From assembly GCA_963771505.1 (NCBI GenBank), contig CAVYTO010000001.1, positions 372,001-436,000 of the forward strand: a DNA stretch of 64,000 nucleotides, given 5' to 3'. The DNA comes from JAJPHW01 sp963771505 (GTDB lineage Bacteria; Acidobacteriota; Terriglobia; Terriglobales; Acidobacteriaceae). Under the pieces are notes generated by a model, which made no database searches, was not told the DNA's origin, and saw nothing but the letters and a program-made list of their open reading frames with translations. Shown here piece by piece: positions 1-8,663 of this stretch. A program made the translations under genes and the position numbers. The stretch's first letter is position 1. Each line of letters begins with the position of its first letter.

Positions 1-1
1 C

Positions 2-1312
2 TTGAATACGTTAGCCGCCACTACGAAGGTTCGCTCACAGGGAAGCAAGCCGTTTTACACCAGTTTGTGGGCCCAGGTTCTCTTGGCGATCGTTCTGGCG
101 GTCGCATGGGGGCACTTTAGTCCCGCCCGGGCGGTTGCTATGAAACCGCTTGGCGACGGCTTCATCAAGCTGATCACAATGTTGATCACCGCGGTGATTT
201 TCTGCACCGTGGTGTCGGGCATCGCGGGCATGCAGGACATCAAGAAAGTCGGGCGCGTTGGCGGTAAGGCACTGCTCTATTTCGAAGTTGTCTCCACTCT
301 GGCTCTCGTGCTGGGCATGATTATGGGCAACGTTCTACGTCCGGGAGCCGGACTGAATGTCAACCCCGCCAGTCTTGATGCGAAAGCCGTGGCTGATTAC
401 GCAGGTCAGGCGAAGGCCCAAAATGCCACGGATTTCCTGTTGCACATCATTCCCACTACCGTGATCGATGCCTTCGCTAAAGGCGACATATTGCAAGTCG
501 TGTTTATCTCCGTTCTATTTGGCTTGGCGCTGTCGACGCTCGGCGCAAAAGGTCGGATCCTGGTGGATTTCGTTGAAGCCCTAACTTCCGCCGTCTTCGC
601 AATTGTAAACATCATCATGCGATTAGCTCCGGTTGGCGCTTTTGGGGCCATGGCTTTCACGGTGGGGAAATACGGAATTGTTTCTCTCGGCCCCTTAGCG
701 AAGCTGATTGGAAGCTTCTATTTAAGCTGTGCACTTTTCGTTGTCGTCGTTCTGGGTGCGATTGGGTTGATTGCAGGATTCAACATCATAAAATTCCTTC
801 TCTACATCAAAGAAGAGATTTTGCTGGTTTTGGCTACGAGTTCATCGGAAACGGCTCTCCCTGCGTTGATGGAAAAGCTTGAAAATCTCGGCTGCTCCAA
901 AGCGCTGGTCGGATTGGTAGTCCCGACCGGTTTCACCTTTAATACCGACGGAAGTAGCCTCTATATGACCCTCGCCGCTTTGTTTGTAGCGCAAGCAACT
1001 AATACGCACTTGACGTTTGTGCAGCAGTTGACGATTTTTGCGCTTGCGGTTCTAACCTCCAAAGGAGCAGGGGGGGTTCAGGGAGCAGGATTTATCGCGC
1101 TGGTCGGAACTCTCAGCGTGGTCCCCGCCATTCCGGTGGCGGGAATGGCGTTGGTCCTGGGTATCGACCGGTTTATGAGCATGTTTCGCGCACTGGTAAA
1201 TATGATCGGAAATGGTGTAGCAACGATTGTTGTGGCTCGATGGGAAAAGGAGCTTGACTCGGCCACTCTGCAAATGAACCTTGCTGGTGCTCAGGCTGCG
1301 CCACTGACATAG
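2..1312 (+). CDS. dctA: C4-dicarboxylate/cation symporter, DctA type
   Basis: Inner-membrane symporter of the DAACS family, expected to import C4-dicarboxylates (succinate, fumarate, malate) with cations. The 436 residues match the usual DctA length (about 430). Visible family motifs are MKPLGDGFIKLI near residue 47, a serine-rich TSSSETALP stretch near residue 280, the PTGFTFNTDGSSLY segment near 310, and SKGAGGVQGAGF near 350. Many hydrophobic segments run through the protein. The first codon is TTG at the very window edge; the N-terminus looks natural for DctA, but the upstream region is missing, so the start and promoter cannot be judged. The alpha/beta hydrolase gene follows after 22 bp on the same strand, probably in one transcript. 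Confidence 0.9.
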   Translation: MNTLAATTKVRSQGSKPFYTSLWAQVLLAIVLAVAWGHFSPARAVAMKPLGDGFIKLITMLITAVIFCTVVSGIAGMQDIKKVGRVGGKALLYFEVVSTLALVLGMIMGNVLRPGAGLNVNPASLDAKAVADYAGQAKAQNATDFLLHIIPTTVIDAFAKGDILQVVFISVLFGLALSTLGAKGRILVDFVEALTSAVFAIVNIIMRLAPVGAFGAMAFTVGKYGIVSLGPLAKLIGSFYLSCALFVVVVLGAIGLIAGFNIIKFLLYIKEEILLVLATSSSETALPALMEKLENLGCSKALVGLVVPTGFTFNTDGSSLYMTLAALFVAQATNTHLTFVQQLTIFALAVLTSKGAGGVQGAGFIALVGTLSVVPAIPVAGMALVLGIDRFMSMFRALVNMIGNGVATIVVARWEKELDSATLQMNLAGAQAAPLT

Positions 1313-1334
1313 GCGGCGCATACAGAGGGAGCTA

Positions 1335-2381
1335 ATGGCGATTAACAAGTCCGATTTCTCGCGCCGCGCTTTTCTTTTGAGCGGTGCGCCTGCTGCGGCC
1401 TTTGGCCTCCAAGCCATGGCTTCGCCACGAGCGCTCGTCCCAAACTCCGCGCACCCTCCTGCGGCCTCTTCCAAGATATGGAGTGCCGAATACTGGGCGA
1501 AGCGCAGCGACGTCTCGCTATACCTGTTCCGCAAACGCGTCAAAGCTCCGCGGAATGCTGAAGGCAAACTTCCAATCCTGTTTCTCGCGCATGGATCTTC
1601 CGTATCTTCTCGGCCAAGCTTTGATCTTAGCGTCCCGGGTCATGGCCAATACTCATTGATGGATGTGTTTGCAGGGTATGGCTTCGACGTCTGGACGATG
1701 GATTTCGAAGGTTATGGGAGATCCACCAAAACAAACGGCAATTCAGATATTGCAACCGGGGTCCTGGATTTGGCGGCCGCAGCCGAAGTTGTGGCCAGGG
1801 AGACCGGACAAAAGAATTTTCACCTATACGGGGAATCCTCTGGAGCGTTGAAGGCCGGGGCATTCGCGATGGCACAACCCGAGCGCGTTCGTCGACTGGT
1901 CTTGCTATCTTTCACTTGGACGGGTCAGGGCTCGCCAACGCTCTCCAAGCGGGCAGACTCCGTTGAATATTATCGAACCCACAACCGGCGGCTGCGCGAT
2001 CGAGAGATGATTCGCAGTATTTTTACGCGCGATAAGCCCGGGACTTCCGACCCCGCCGTCGCAGAAGCGATGGCCGATGCGGAGTTGCCCCTAGGCGATT
2101 CCGTCCCAACAGGCACCTACCTTGACATGACGACGAAGCTGCCGATCGTCGACCCACTTAAGGTGCTGTCCCCCGTATTGATCGCCAGGGGCGAGTATGA
2201 CGGGATCGCAACCGAGGAAGATCTACTCAACTTCTTTCGTAAACTTCCAGTGGCGGACAGGCAATTCTCCGTCCTTCCAGGTGCTTCTCATTCGGTCGCC
2301 TTGGGAAAGAACCGCCAGCAGTTTTGGCACGTCATGCATTCTTTCCTGGATATGCCTCCACGGCTTGACTCGCACGAGTGA
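1335..2381 (+). CDS. Tat-exported alpha/beta hydrolase
   Basis: Predicted serine hydrolase exported in folded form. The N-terminus has a twin-arginine motif (SRRAFLLSG, residues 9-17) followed by a hydrophobic Ala-rich stretch, as in Tat signals. The nucleophile elbow is GESSG at residues 166-170 (Ser168). A late Asp in ARGEYDG and a His in GASHSV near residue 322 complete a plausible triad, and AHGSS near residue 85 could form the oxyanion region. A purine-rich GAGGGAG ribosome site precedes the ATG. It follows the dctA-like gene closely, which suggests co-transcription. The substrate cannot be told from sequence; ester or peptide hydrolysis is only a family-level expectation. Confidence 0.85.
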   Translation: MAINKSDFSRRAFLLSGAPAAAFGLQAMASPRALVPNSAHPPAASSKIWSAEYWAKRSDVSLYLFRKRVKAPRNAEGKLPILFLAHGSSVSSRPSFDLSVPGHGQYSLMDVFAGYGFDVWTMDFEGYGRSTKTNGNSDIATGVLDLAAAAEVVARETGQKNFHLYGESSGALKAGAFAMAQPERVRRLVLLSFTWTGQGSPTLSKRADSVEYYRTHNRRLRDREMIRSIFTRDKPGTSDPAVAEAMADAELPLGDSVPTGTYLDMTTKLPIVDPLKVLSPVLIARGEYDGIATEEDLLNFFRKLPVADRQFSVLPGASHSVALGKNRQQFWHVMHSFLDMPPRLDSHE

Positions 2382-2635
2382 ACCAGAGAAAGAGAGGCGG
2401 TCTGTTGGTCTCGGGTTTTCGCGCCTGTCATCGCCTTTGAATTCTGGTATTGAACTCCGGGTAGCTGCTGTGCCAGATACAGGTGACGTTCACGCCAGCC
2501 GCGAAAGGCAACCGGACCGGATCACTTTACATTTCCGGCGAGGATCGTCCGCCGAATCCATCTCACTTTCGTAAAAGAGCGGAAAAGCCCTCATGCAGAA
2601 TCGTCCGGTGTGCTGGCTTGATCCCATGATTCCGA

Positions 2636-3847
2636 CTACTGCCGGCTGATCTCGAACACCACGCCGCCGCCGTTGGGACCACCGCCCACAGTTGTGCCGA
2701 ATAGATTGCCGTGGCTATCGAAGGTAAGGTTTGCTGCGGGGAGATCGCCGTCGCTATTTTCGAAATTGTGCAGTATCGTGTACGTCCAGGTGCCGTTGTT
2801 GTTAGGCGACAGCTGAAAGACAACCCCGCAGCCGCAGCCAGCGCCGCCGTAACCTGTGGTGCCGTAAAGATTGCCGGCATTGTCCAAAATGACGCCGCCT
2901 ACCGGGTTGAACCCGGTTTCTGCTGAAGGCGTCTGAAAGTTGTAGAGAATCGTCTCGGTATACTGACCGTTGGAGCCGCGGGTAAGCTTGTAAACCGTGC
3001 CGCAGCCGCCATTACCACAATTATTGCTGCCACCCGAAAATGTTGCCCCGTAAATGTTGCCCTTATTGTCGGCGACGAGTGGGGAATTTACCGGTGTCTG
3101 GCCATCGCTCGGGAAAGCGCCGAAGCTGTAGAGCGTGCGCGCTTGCCAGCCGGACCTGCCGGAAGTAAGTTCGAAAACGCTCCCGCCACCGTAGGTACCT
3201 CCAGTTCGACTCGCCGCAAAGACGAAGCTCCCCTTGTTGGCGATTCCATAAGTAGAGCAGAACTGTACCGCGCAAATCGATTTGTAAGTCCAGCTGCCGG
3301 CACCCGGCGATAGCTCGTAAACTCCGCTGGCGCTGCCATAGACGTTGCCGAGGTTGTCTACAATCACGGGCCCATCTCCGGGAACTCCGTCGTTGCCACC
3401 GAAGTTCCAAATATTGAAAACTACCCACCCGCCAGTTCCGGGGATCAACGAGTAGGCAGTTCCGGCGTTGGATGACCCGCCGAGCAAAGTAGTGCCATAG
3501 ACGGTGCCGTTGCTGATGACAGTTATGCCGTTTGGACTGACACCGTCGGCTTTGCCTCCGGCAAAATCATGCAAAACCGTTTCAACCCATACGCCAGAGC
3601 CTTGCGGGCTTAACTCGAAGGCCATTCCCTTGTTGAAATTTCCACCCCCCGCGGTTCCGAAAACATTTCCTTTTGCGTCTAAAACGACGCTCGAGGCCAA
3701 GGCCACCCCGTCGGGGAGTTTTCCGAAAGCATGGGCGATCTCAAAGGATAGACCCCCAACCTGCGCATAAGCACCGCCGCCCCATACCTCGACGACCAGC
3801 ATAAATGTAATAATTAGACATCTCTTTCTTTGCATGAGCGAGAACAT
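2636..3847 (-). CDS. Secreted GloVer (Gloeo/Verruco) tandem-repeat protein
   Basis: 403-residue repeat protein with an N-terminal signal peptide (hydrophobic core around residues 10-28, ending near AYAQ). The mature part carries at least six imperfect repeats of the form G-N-(V/L/I)-(Y/F)-G-(T/A/S) followed by a GG-rich turn, then G-x-V-(F/Y)-x-L and a Trp or Tyr. This is the pattern of the Gloeo_Verruco (TIGR03803-type) repeat, thought to form a beta-propeller-like surface protein. No catalytic motif is visible and its function is unknown. The protein ends in EISRQ right after the last repeat, with no sorting tail. Two further GloVer pieces lie in the window, at 4494-4538 and 60441-60764. 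Confidence 0.85.
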   Translation of the reverse strand: MFSLMQRKRCLIITFMLVVEVWGGGAYAQVGGLSFEIAHAFGKLPDGVALASSVVLDAKGNVFGTAGGGNFNKGMAFELSPQGSGVWVETVLHDFAGGKADGVSPNGITVISNGTVYGTTLLGGSSNAGTAYSLIPGTGGWVVFNIWNFGGNDGVPGDGPVIVDNLGNVYGSASGVYELSPGAGSWTYKSICAVQFCSTYGIANKGSFVFAASRTGGTYGGGSVFELTSGRSGWQARTLYSFGAFPSDGQTPVNSPLVADNKGNIYGATFSGGSNNCGNGGCGTVYKLTRGSNGQYTETILYNFQTPSAETGFNPVGGVILDNAGNLYGTTGYGGAGCGCGVVFQLSPNNNGTWTYTILHNFENSDGDLPAANLTFDSHGNLFGTTVGGGPNGGGVVFEISRQ

Positions 3848-4086
3848 GGCAACCTCAGGTTAGAGCCGCTAGGCCTGAGCTATCAGACCTAGCGTCACGA
3901 TTTTCACTGCTCATCTGCGTCATCGTTATCTGGAGACGAAGCAGTAGTGTTCGTCGCGGTGGACCCTCGTCCCAGGCTCTCTACATAGTGCTTCCTTGCA
4001 TCCGGGCGTGACGCGCACATCGTAGCCCGTGATCGAAAAAAACAGGTCTAAGTGAAGCGCCTGCGGCTGGGGCAGCTGCTTTCGAC

Positions 4087-4482
4087 GTGAAATTTGTGTT
4101 GGTCAACGCAGGCAAAAGCGATTTGACGATCCCGGTGTCGCCTAACGCGGGCGATTTCGAACGCAGCAACCCTGTTGCCAGCTATTCGGTAGAACATCTC
4201 AGCCTTTATTTGACATTAGGCAAAACCAAAGGGGCGGCGTTGTTTGGCGCGAACCTTTACGGTAACCCGGAAGTAGCTGGGTCGCTGATTGTGGTCAGCC
4301 CTGGGCAGTCTCTTACTGTGCTATCTAAGGTGATGACCGCTGCGCCTACCGGCCAGACAGAAACGAATGCCCCGGCCAGTTACGTTGGCCATGCAACTTT
4401 GCAAGAGGAAGTCATGAAGCCCCTTGATGGAGGCCTCTTCGTGGAAAGTACTGAGCTTGGCTCGGCGACTTCCGCCCAGTAG
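4087..4482 (+). CDS. Hypothetical protein, probably 5'-eroded
   Basis: Not recognised. From the GTG at 4087 there are 131 codons of protein-like sequence with alternating hydrophobic residues (KFVLVNAG, SLYLTLG, SLIVVSPGQSL), suggesting a beta-sandwich fold. The reading frame continues upstream as an Ala-rich coding-like stretch (SEAPAAGAAAFDV) to a TGA at 4030, without an ATG or signal peptide. A run of seven A at about 4036-4042 sits where a one-base shift would join a GTG at 4029-4031 to this frame. The gene may therefore be a secreted protein that lost its start by frameshift, or one starting at the weak GTG. There is no good ribosome site. Confidence 0.4.
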   Translation: MKFVLVNAGKSDLTIPVSPNAGDFERSNPVASYSVEHLSLYLTLGKTKGAALFGANLYGNPEVAGSLIVVSPGQSLTVLSKVMTAAPTGQTETNAPASYVGHATLQEEVMKPLDGGLFVESTELGSATSAQ

Positions 4483-4493
4483 CCAAGTGGGGC

Positions 4494-4538
4494 CTACCTC
4501 GCCGCAAAGACGAAACTTCCCTTGCTGGCGATTCCGTA
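4494..4538 (-). pseudogene. Short remnant of a second GloVer repeat gene
   Basis: The minus strand here encodes YGIASKGSFVFAAR followed by a stop. This is almost the same as YGIANKGSFVFAAS inside the intact GloVer gene, whose matching DNA is at about 3208-3252. The nucleotide match covers roughly 43 bp with a few substitutions. It begins right at the stop codon of the NTF2-like gene and has no start codon of its own. It is most simply a leftover from a tandem paralogue or a partial duplication with later deletion. Confidence 0.6.
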
Positions 4539-4540
4539 TT

Positions 4541-5011
4541 TCAGTGGGTCGGTTTGCTAATTACCGTTTCGGTATGAAGTTGCGCAAGCCACTTGCCGTC
4601 ACGACGAACCCAAATAGTTGTTTCGTTGAGAGCATCGCTCATTTTTTGCTCACCGCACGCAGTGATCGAATTGAGGCGGTAGGTTATCACTGTTACTTCT
4701 CTACTGGGTCTGCGAATTTGATGGTTCTGAAGGCTGGACGCACCGATCGTACAATTCACGCGCGCTGCGATAAATTGATCTGCACTCTGTAACTTGTCGG
4801 AAACGATAAGAAAATCAGGCAACAATAACGCCTTAAATCCATCGTAGTCTTTGCTTTGGAGAACTTTTTGCAGTTTGACTTCTTGAATGAAGATTGGATC
4901 AACTGAAGGCATTTGTTCGAGGTTTTTCGATCCAGTTGCTTGGCTGCGGGCGACATTTAGATTCCCGCACGCTACAACGATCAGTAAAAGGAAGGTCTGT
5001 CTTAAATGCAT
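4541..5011 (-). CDS. Secreted NTF2-like (SnoaL/DUF4440-type) protein
   Basis: 156-residue protein with a signal peptide (MHLRQTFLLLIVVACG, then cleavage near ARSQA). The body fits the cystatin-like NTF2 fold: an N-terminal helix with KLQKVLQSKDYDGFKALLLPD, a middle strand region with VTVITYRL, and a C-terminal strand set with TTIWVRRDGKWLAQLHTE. The WVRRDGKWLAQLHTE ending is typical of the DUF4440/SnoaL-like group. Such proteins may bind small ligands or act as enzymes, but no catalytic set can be named. It stands alone on the minus strand and its stop abuts the GloVer remnant. Confidence 0.75.
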   Translation of the reverse strand: MHLRQTFLLLIVVACGNLNVARSQATGSKNLEQMPSVDPIFIQEVKLQKVLQSKDYDGFKALLLPDFLIVSDKLQSADQFIAARVNCTIGASSLQNHQIRRPSREVTVITYRLNSITACGEQKMSDALNETTIWVRRDGKWLAQLHTETVISKPTH

Positions 5012-5126
5012 TTCGTTAATTATATCCGGCGATGGATTTTAACCTCAATAGCTGGTCACAGCATTGAATACTCTGTAGCCTCAAGCGATCCCCAAGCCCA
5101 CGTTAGATAGGCTCTCCGACTCTCCG

Positions 5127-5185
5127 AAAAAAAAAAAAAAAAAACGGTTTCCACGACGCTGCAATGGGTGCAAGCGTTGAAACCG
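5127..5185 (-). terminator. Rho-independent terminator downstream of tRNA-Ser
   Basis: Read on the minus strand, CGGTTTC pairs with GAAACCG (5179-5185 with 5145-5151). Inside, AGCGT/ACGCT (5173-5177 with 5156-5160) and TGC/GCA extend the stem. The hairpin is followed directly by 18 consecutive T (the A tract at 5127-5144). It lies about 160 nt downstream of the tRNA-Ser 3' end and faces the right way to end that transcript. The rest of the gap between the NTF2-like gene and the tRNA (5012-5126 and 5186-5348) shows nothing else I can name. Confidence 0.7.
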
Positions 5186-5348
5186 GACTGCCAAACTGAG
5201 CTATCGAGAAACGAGCACGAAAAGGGCGCAGAACAATGACGGGAGTTGAGTTTCTCTAGTCCGGTTTCTGCGAAATATCGCGGAATTGCGGCGATTTCCG
5301 CGAATTCCTTCATGAAAACCGGTAATTTTCTCTGCTAGCCAGACTGAA

Positions 5349-5438
5349 TGGCGGAGAGAGTGGGATTCGAACCCACGTTAGAGTTTCCCCTAAACACGCT
5401 TTCCAAGCGTGCGCCTTCAGCCACTCGGCCATCTCTCC
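5349..5438 (-). tRNA. tRNA-Ser (anticodon GGA), CCA encoded
   Basis: The minus strand folds into a class II tRNA. The acceptor stem is GGAGAGA/TCTCTCC. The D-arm holds GCCGAGTGGCTGAAGGC, typical of tRNA-Ser. The anticodon stem-loop ACGCT-TGGAAAG-CGT gives anticodon GGA (plus-strand tcc at 5402-5404). A long variable arm (around TTTAGGGGAAACTCTAA) and the T-arm GGGTTCGAATCCC follow. Discriminator G and an encoded CCA end the gene at 5349. It reads UCC and UCU codons. It lies downstream of the ribosomal cluster terminator, so it is probably transcribed on its own. Confidence 0.97.
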
Positions 5439-5594
5439 GTTAAAATTGCTAGCGAAACGGGTGCGTTCAGATTGTTGGCACACCGCGCGGACTGGGCCCG
5501 CTCTTTGATTGTATGGTGGCGAGGCTTAGTCGGCAACAATCGCTGCGTTAAGCATTTCCCCAAAAACGACTCGCCATCAGGAAAGGCTCACACG

Positions 5595-5622
5595 AAAAAA
5601 AGGGCAGGCTCGTGGCCTGCCC
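5595..5622 (-). terminator. Terminator of the ribosomal protein supercluster
   Basis: On the minus strand GGGCAGGC (5622-5615) pairs perfectly with GCCTGCCC (5609-5602) across a 5-nt loop, followed at once by seven T (5601-5595). It starts 16 nt after the rplQ stop codon. It is a classical intrinsic terminator and marks the end of the long str-S10-spc-alpha transcript. Confidence 0.9.
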
Positions 5623-5638
5623 CAGTTGATGCACTATC

Positions 5639-6124
5639 CTAGCTCTTAGCTTCGCCTTCAGGATGGGCCGCTGCTTCCGCCTCGGCATTGTCCATTGCCT
5701 TCTTCGCTTCTTCAGCGCGCTTGGCGCGAGCTTCGGCACGTTTCTCTTTGCGCTCGTCGAGCAATTTTTCGCTTCCCAGCAACTCGATATAGGCAAGCTC
5801 CGCACCGTCGCCCTTGCGTGGGCCAGAACGAATAATGCGCGAATAGCCACCCTGACGATCTCCGAACCGGGGACCGATGGTGTCGAAAAGTTTGTCAACG
5901 GCGGCACCGGTCATCAGGTAAGAAAGCGCTTGACGTCGAGCGGCCAGATTGCCGCGCTTGCCTAAGGTGATCATTTTTTCGACGATCGGCCGCATGGCTT
6001 TCGCCTTCGGCACCGTGGTTTCGATGCGCTCTTCGAGGATGATCGAAGTGACCAGATTGCGCAGCAGCGAGCGGCGATGCGCTGTGTTCCGTCCTAGTTT
6101 CCATCCTGCAACTTTGTGACGCAT
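5639..6124 (-). CDS. rplQ: 50S ribosomal protein L17
   Basis: Large-subunit protein at the exit side of the ribosome. The first 120 residues carry the L17 core (MRHKVAGWKLGRNTAHRRSL, then the LVTSIILEERIETTVPKAK segment and the GGYSRI region). The 161-residue length exceeds the common 115-130 because of a C-terminal charged, Ala/Glu/Lys-rich tail of about 40 residues that should be helical or disordered. It is the last gene of the cluster, 78 nt after rpoA, as in the usual alpha operon, and is followed by a strong terminator. Confidence 0.97.
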   Translation of the reverse strand: MRHKVAGWKLGRNTAHRRSLLRNLVTSIILEERIETTVPKAKAMRPIVEKMITLGKRGNLAARRQALSYLMTGAAVDKLFDTIGPRFGDRQGGYSRIIRSGPRKGDGAELAYIELLGSEKLLDERKEKRAEARAKRAEEAKKAMDNAEAEAAAHPEGEAKS

Positions 6125-6202
6125 GGCAAATTTCCTTTAGGTCAAAGTTTCAAGCTTCGGATTTCAAGTTCACGGATGAACCTGAAATCCGAAACACATT
6201 CT

Positions 6203-7234
6203 TTACAGGTCGCTATCGCCGTAAGCCGACGCGGGCAGAATCTGATTGGAAGTCGGACCGGGCACGGCGTTGCCGTGATCGTCGATCTTCATTCCCAAAC
6301 TCAACCCCATCGTGCCAAGGATCTCTTTGATTTCGTTGAGAGACTTGCGTCCGAAGTTCTTGGTCTTCAGCATTTCGGCTTCTGTCTTCTGGATCAGCTC
6401 GCCGATCGACTGAATGTTCGCGTTCTTCAGGCAGTTATAGCTGCGTACAGACAGTTCGAGTTCTTCGACGGAGCGATTGAGATTCTCGTTCTTGATTTCC
6501 GGCTTGCGGTCATCGGAGGAAATCGACGTCTCGATATCTTCTTCAAAGTTGATGAAGATATTCATGTGGTCTTTTACCAGCTTCGCGGCCAGTCCAATTG
6601 AATCGGCAGGAGTGATGGAGCCATTCGTCCAGACTTCGATGGTCAGCTTGTCGTAGTCGGTGATCTGGCCGAGACGCGCTGCTTCCACGTTGTAATTGCA
6701 CTTGCGGACTGGCGAGTGAACGGAGTCGATGGGAATGAATCCGATGCCAAGATCTTCGTCGAAATTCTTGTCAGCGGAAACGTATCCGCGACCGCGCTTA
6801 AGGCGCATTTCCAGGTCAATCTTGCCGCCTTCGCTGACGGTCGCAATGTAAACATCTTTGTCGAGCACTTCGACGTCACCGTCGGCTTCGATCATTCCGG
6901 AAGTTACGATGCCGGGTTGATCCGCACGCAGGTAGATCGCTTTTGGAGCATCGCCGCTCAGCTTGAACGGAACCTGCTTCAAGTTCAAGATGATGTCGGT
7001 TGCGTCTTCGACGACCCCAGGGATTGACTGGAATTCGTGAAGCACGCCTTCCATTTTGACGGCCGTTACCGCTGCGCCTTCGATGGAAGACAGCATTACG
7101 CGACGGAGCGCGTTGCCGATGGTGGTGCCGAAGCCGCGTTCAAACGGCTGCGCCCAGAAAATCCCATACTTGTCAGTCAGAGACTGAGTGTCGACTGCGA
7201 GGCGTTTTGGTTTTTGAAAGCCCTTCCAAAGCAT
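6203..7234 (-). CDS. rpoA: DNA-directed RNA polymerase alpha subunit
   Basis: 343-residue alpha subunit of RNA polymerase. The N-terminal assembly domain has the conserved ERGFGTTIGNALRRVMLSS motif near residues 33-51 and PGVVED/ILNLK further on. The C-terminal domain, joined by an acidic linker near residue 235, has the helix-hairpin-helix type SVRSYNCLKNANIQSIGEL segment and the KNFGRKSLNEIKE motif that contacts UP-element DNA and activators. The length is slightly above the E. coli protein (329). It sits between rpsD and rplQ in the conserved alpha-operon order, with a 152-nt gap after rpsD. Confidence 0.98.
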   Translation of the reverse strand: MLWKGFQKPKRLAVDTQSLTDKYGIFWAQPFERGFGTTIGNALRRVMLSSIEGAAVTAVKMEGVLHEFQSIPGVVEDATDIILNLKQVPFKLSGDAPKAIYLRADQPGIVTSGMIEADGDVEVLDKDVYIATVSEGGKIDLEMRLKRGRGYVSADKNFDEDLGIGFIPIDSVHSPVRKCNYNVEAARLGQITDYDKLTIEVWTNGSITPADSIGLAAKLVKDHMNIFINFEEDIETSISSDDRKPEIKNENLNRSVEELELSVRSYNCLKNANIQSIGELIQKTEAEMLKTKNFGRKSLNEIKEILGTMGLSLGMKIDDHGNAVPGPTSNQILPASAYGDSDL

Positions 7235-7386
7235 GTGTTTCTCTCCTTCGGCCGTTTGGCTCAGTGCCGACTCCCTGAATTAGTCCGAATTCAGGTCTAA
7301 CGCCGGCACAGGCTGATCTGGCGCGAAATGTTGGACTGTAAAAACTGTCGTTGGTCGTTCGTCGATTTGTTCCCAGCACGAACAAT

Positions 7387-8016
7387 TTATTTGCTGTAAA
7401 GTTCGACGATCAACTGCTCGTTAACCGGCATGTTGATTTCGTCGCGCTTAGGCAGCGAAAGAATGCGGCCCTTATAGTTGTCGCGATCAATCTCAAGCCA
7501 ATTGGGCGCGTGTCCGTGACTGGCAACATCCTTTGCCAATTCAAGAATGGGCAGTTTCAGGCTGCTGGCCCGGACAGCAATCTCTTCGCCGACGCTGACC
7601 GGATACGAAGGAATATTGACCTTCTTACCGTTGACGTGAATATGGCCGTGCCGGACTAACTGGCGGGCCTGGCGGCGCGAAACGCCGAATCCCATACGGA
7701 AAACAACGTTGTCAAGGCGGCGTTCCAGTTGTTGCAAAAGAATTTCGCCAGTCACGCCCTGTGATGCGGCGGCCTTCTCGAAATAGTTTCGGAACTGGCC
7801 TTCCTGGGTGAAGTACATGCGCTTCGTCTTTTGTTTCTCGCGCAATTGCAGGCCGTAGCCGACGATTTTGGCTTTGCGGTCTTTACCGTGCTGGCCGGGG
7901 GCGAAGTTACGCTTCTCGATGGCGCACTTGTCGCCAAAGCAGCGCGTGCCCTTCAGGAACAACTTCATACCTTCGCGGCGGCAAAGGCGGCAGACAGGAT
8001 CAGTGTATCGGGCCAA
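7387..8016 (-). CDS. rpsD: 30S ribosomal protein S4
   Basis: Primary 16S rRNA-binding protein that starts assembly of the 30S body. It is the zinc-type form: Cys9, Cys12, Cys26 and Cys31 (VCRLC...RCFGDKC) give a four-Cys site at the N-terminus. The S4 RNA-binding domain (LERRLDNVVFRMGFG and RQLVRHGHIHVNGKKV) follows. The start is TTG at 8016, supported by an AGGAG site a few bases upstream and by the canonical MARY N-terminus. In other bacteria S4 represses its own operon; no S4 target fold was checked here. Confidence 0.97.
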   Translation of the reverse strand: MARYTDPVCRLCRREGMKLFLKGTRCFGDKCAIEKRNFAPGQHGKDRKAKIVGYGLQLREKQKTKRMYFTQEGQFRNYFEKAAASQGVTGEILLQQLERRLDNVVFRMGFGVSRRQARQLVRHGHIHVNGKKVNIPSYPVSVGEEIAVRASSLKLPILELAKDVASHGHAPNWLEIDRDNYKGRILSLPKRDEINMPVNEQLIVELYSK

Positions 8017-8139
8017 TTTGTTCTCCTTTATTAGATGTCCGGTTTACAGGTATGGCTTCACCCTTCTTCCCGGGCCAAAATCAGTGGTTAGTTGCTGGTG
8101 GATCGTGTCAGAAAACCCACTCCACCACCGTTCACTTCA

Positions 8140-8568
8140 CTAGACTCTTCGACGCTTAGGCGGACGGCAACCGTTGTGCGGAATCGGCGTCGAGTCTTTG
8201 ATATGACGGACGTCGATACCGGAGGCGGCCAATGCGCGGATCGCCGACTCGCGTCCCGATCCGGGACCGCTGACGCGGACTTCCACGCTGCGGACTCCGT
8301 GATCGCGCGCCATGCTGGCTGCGTTTGAAGCCGCCTGCTGCGCCGCAAAGGGAGTGCCTTTGCGCGATCCGCGAAAACCAAGCGAACCGGAACTCTTCCA
8401 CGAGAGCACGTTGCCGGCCGGGTCTGAAATGGTGACGATCGTATTGTTGAAAGAGGCCTGAATATGAGCCACGCCGTGAGAAACGTGCTTACGCTCTTTC
8501 TTCTTGAACGTCTTCTTTTTGCCTTTTTTATCGGCGGCTGCGCCGCCCGCTGCTGCTGGTTTCGCCAT
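8140..8568 (-). CDS. rpsK: 30S ribosomal protein S11
   Basis: Platform protein of the small subunit. The core starts near residue 28 (VSHGVAHIQASFNNTIVTI) and holds the conserved GSRKGTPFAAQ and VSGPGSGRESAIRAL segments, ending in the usual PHNGCRPPKRRRV tail. The first 25 residues are an Ala/Gly/Lys-rich extension. Neighbours rpsM and rpsD are in the standard order, with gaps of 95 and 123 nt. Confidence 0.97.
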   Translation of the reverse strand: MAKPAAAGGAAADKKGKKKTFKKKERKHVSHGVAHIQASFNNTIVTISDPAGNVLSWKSSGSLGFRGSRKGTPFAAQQAASNAASMARDHGVRSVEVRVSGPGSGRESAIRALAASGIDVRHIKDSTPIPHNGCRPPKRRRV

Positions 8569-8663
8569 AGGTTTTTTCTGCCGTTAATCGCTAGTTATTG
8601 GGTCGTTGGCCTCGTTCGCCGTCGTTATTTACGAACGACAACGACAAATAACAAACGACGATT

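Noticed and set aside
5349..5438. tRNA-Ser as an integration site
   Set aside because: No repeat of the tRNA 3' end and no integrase gene was found in the neighbourhood.
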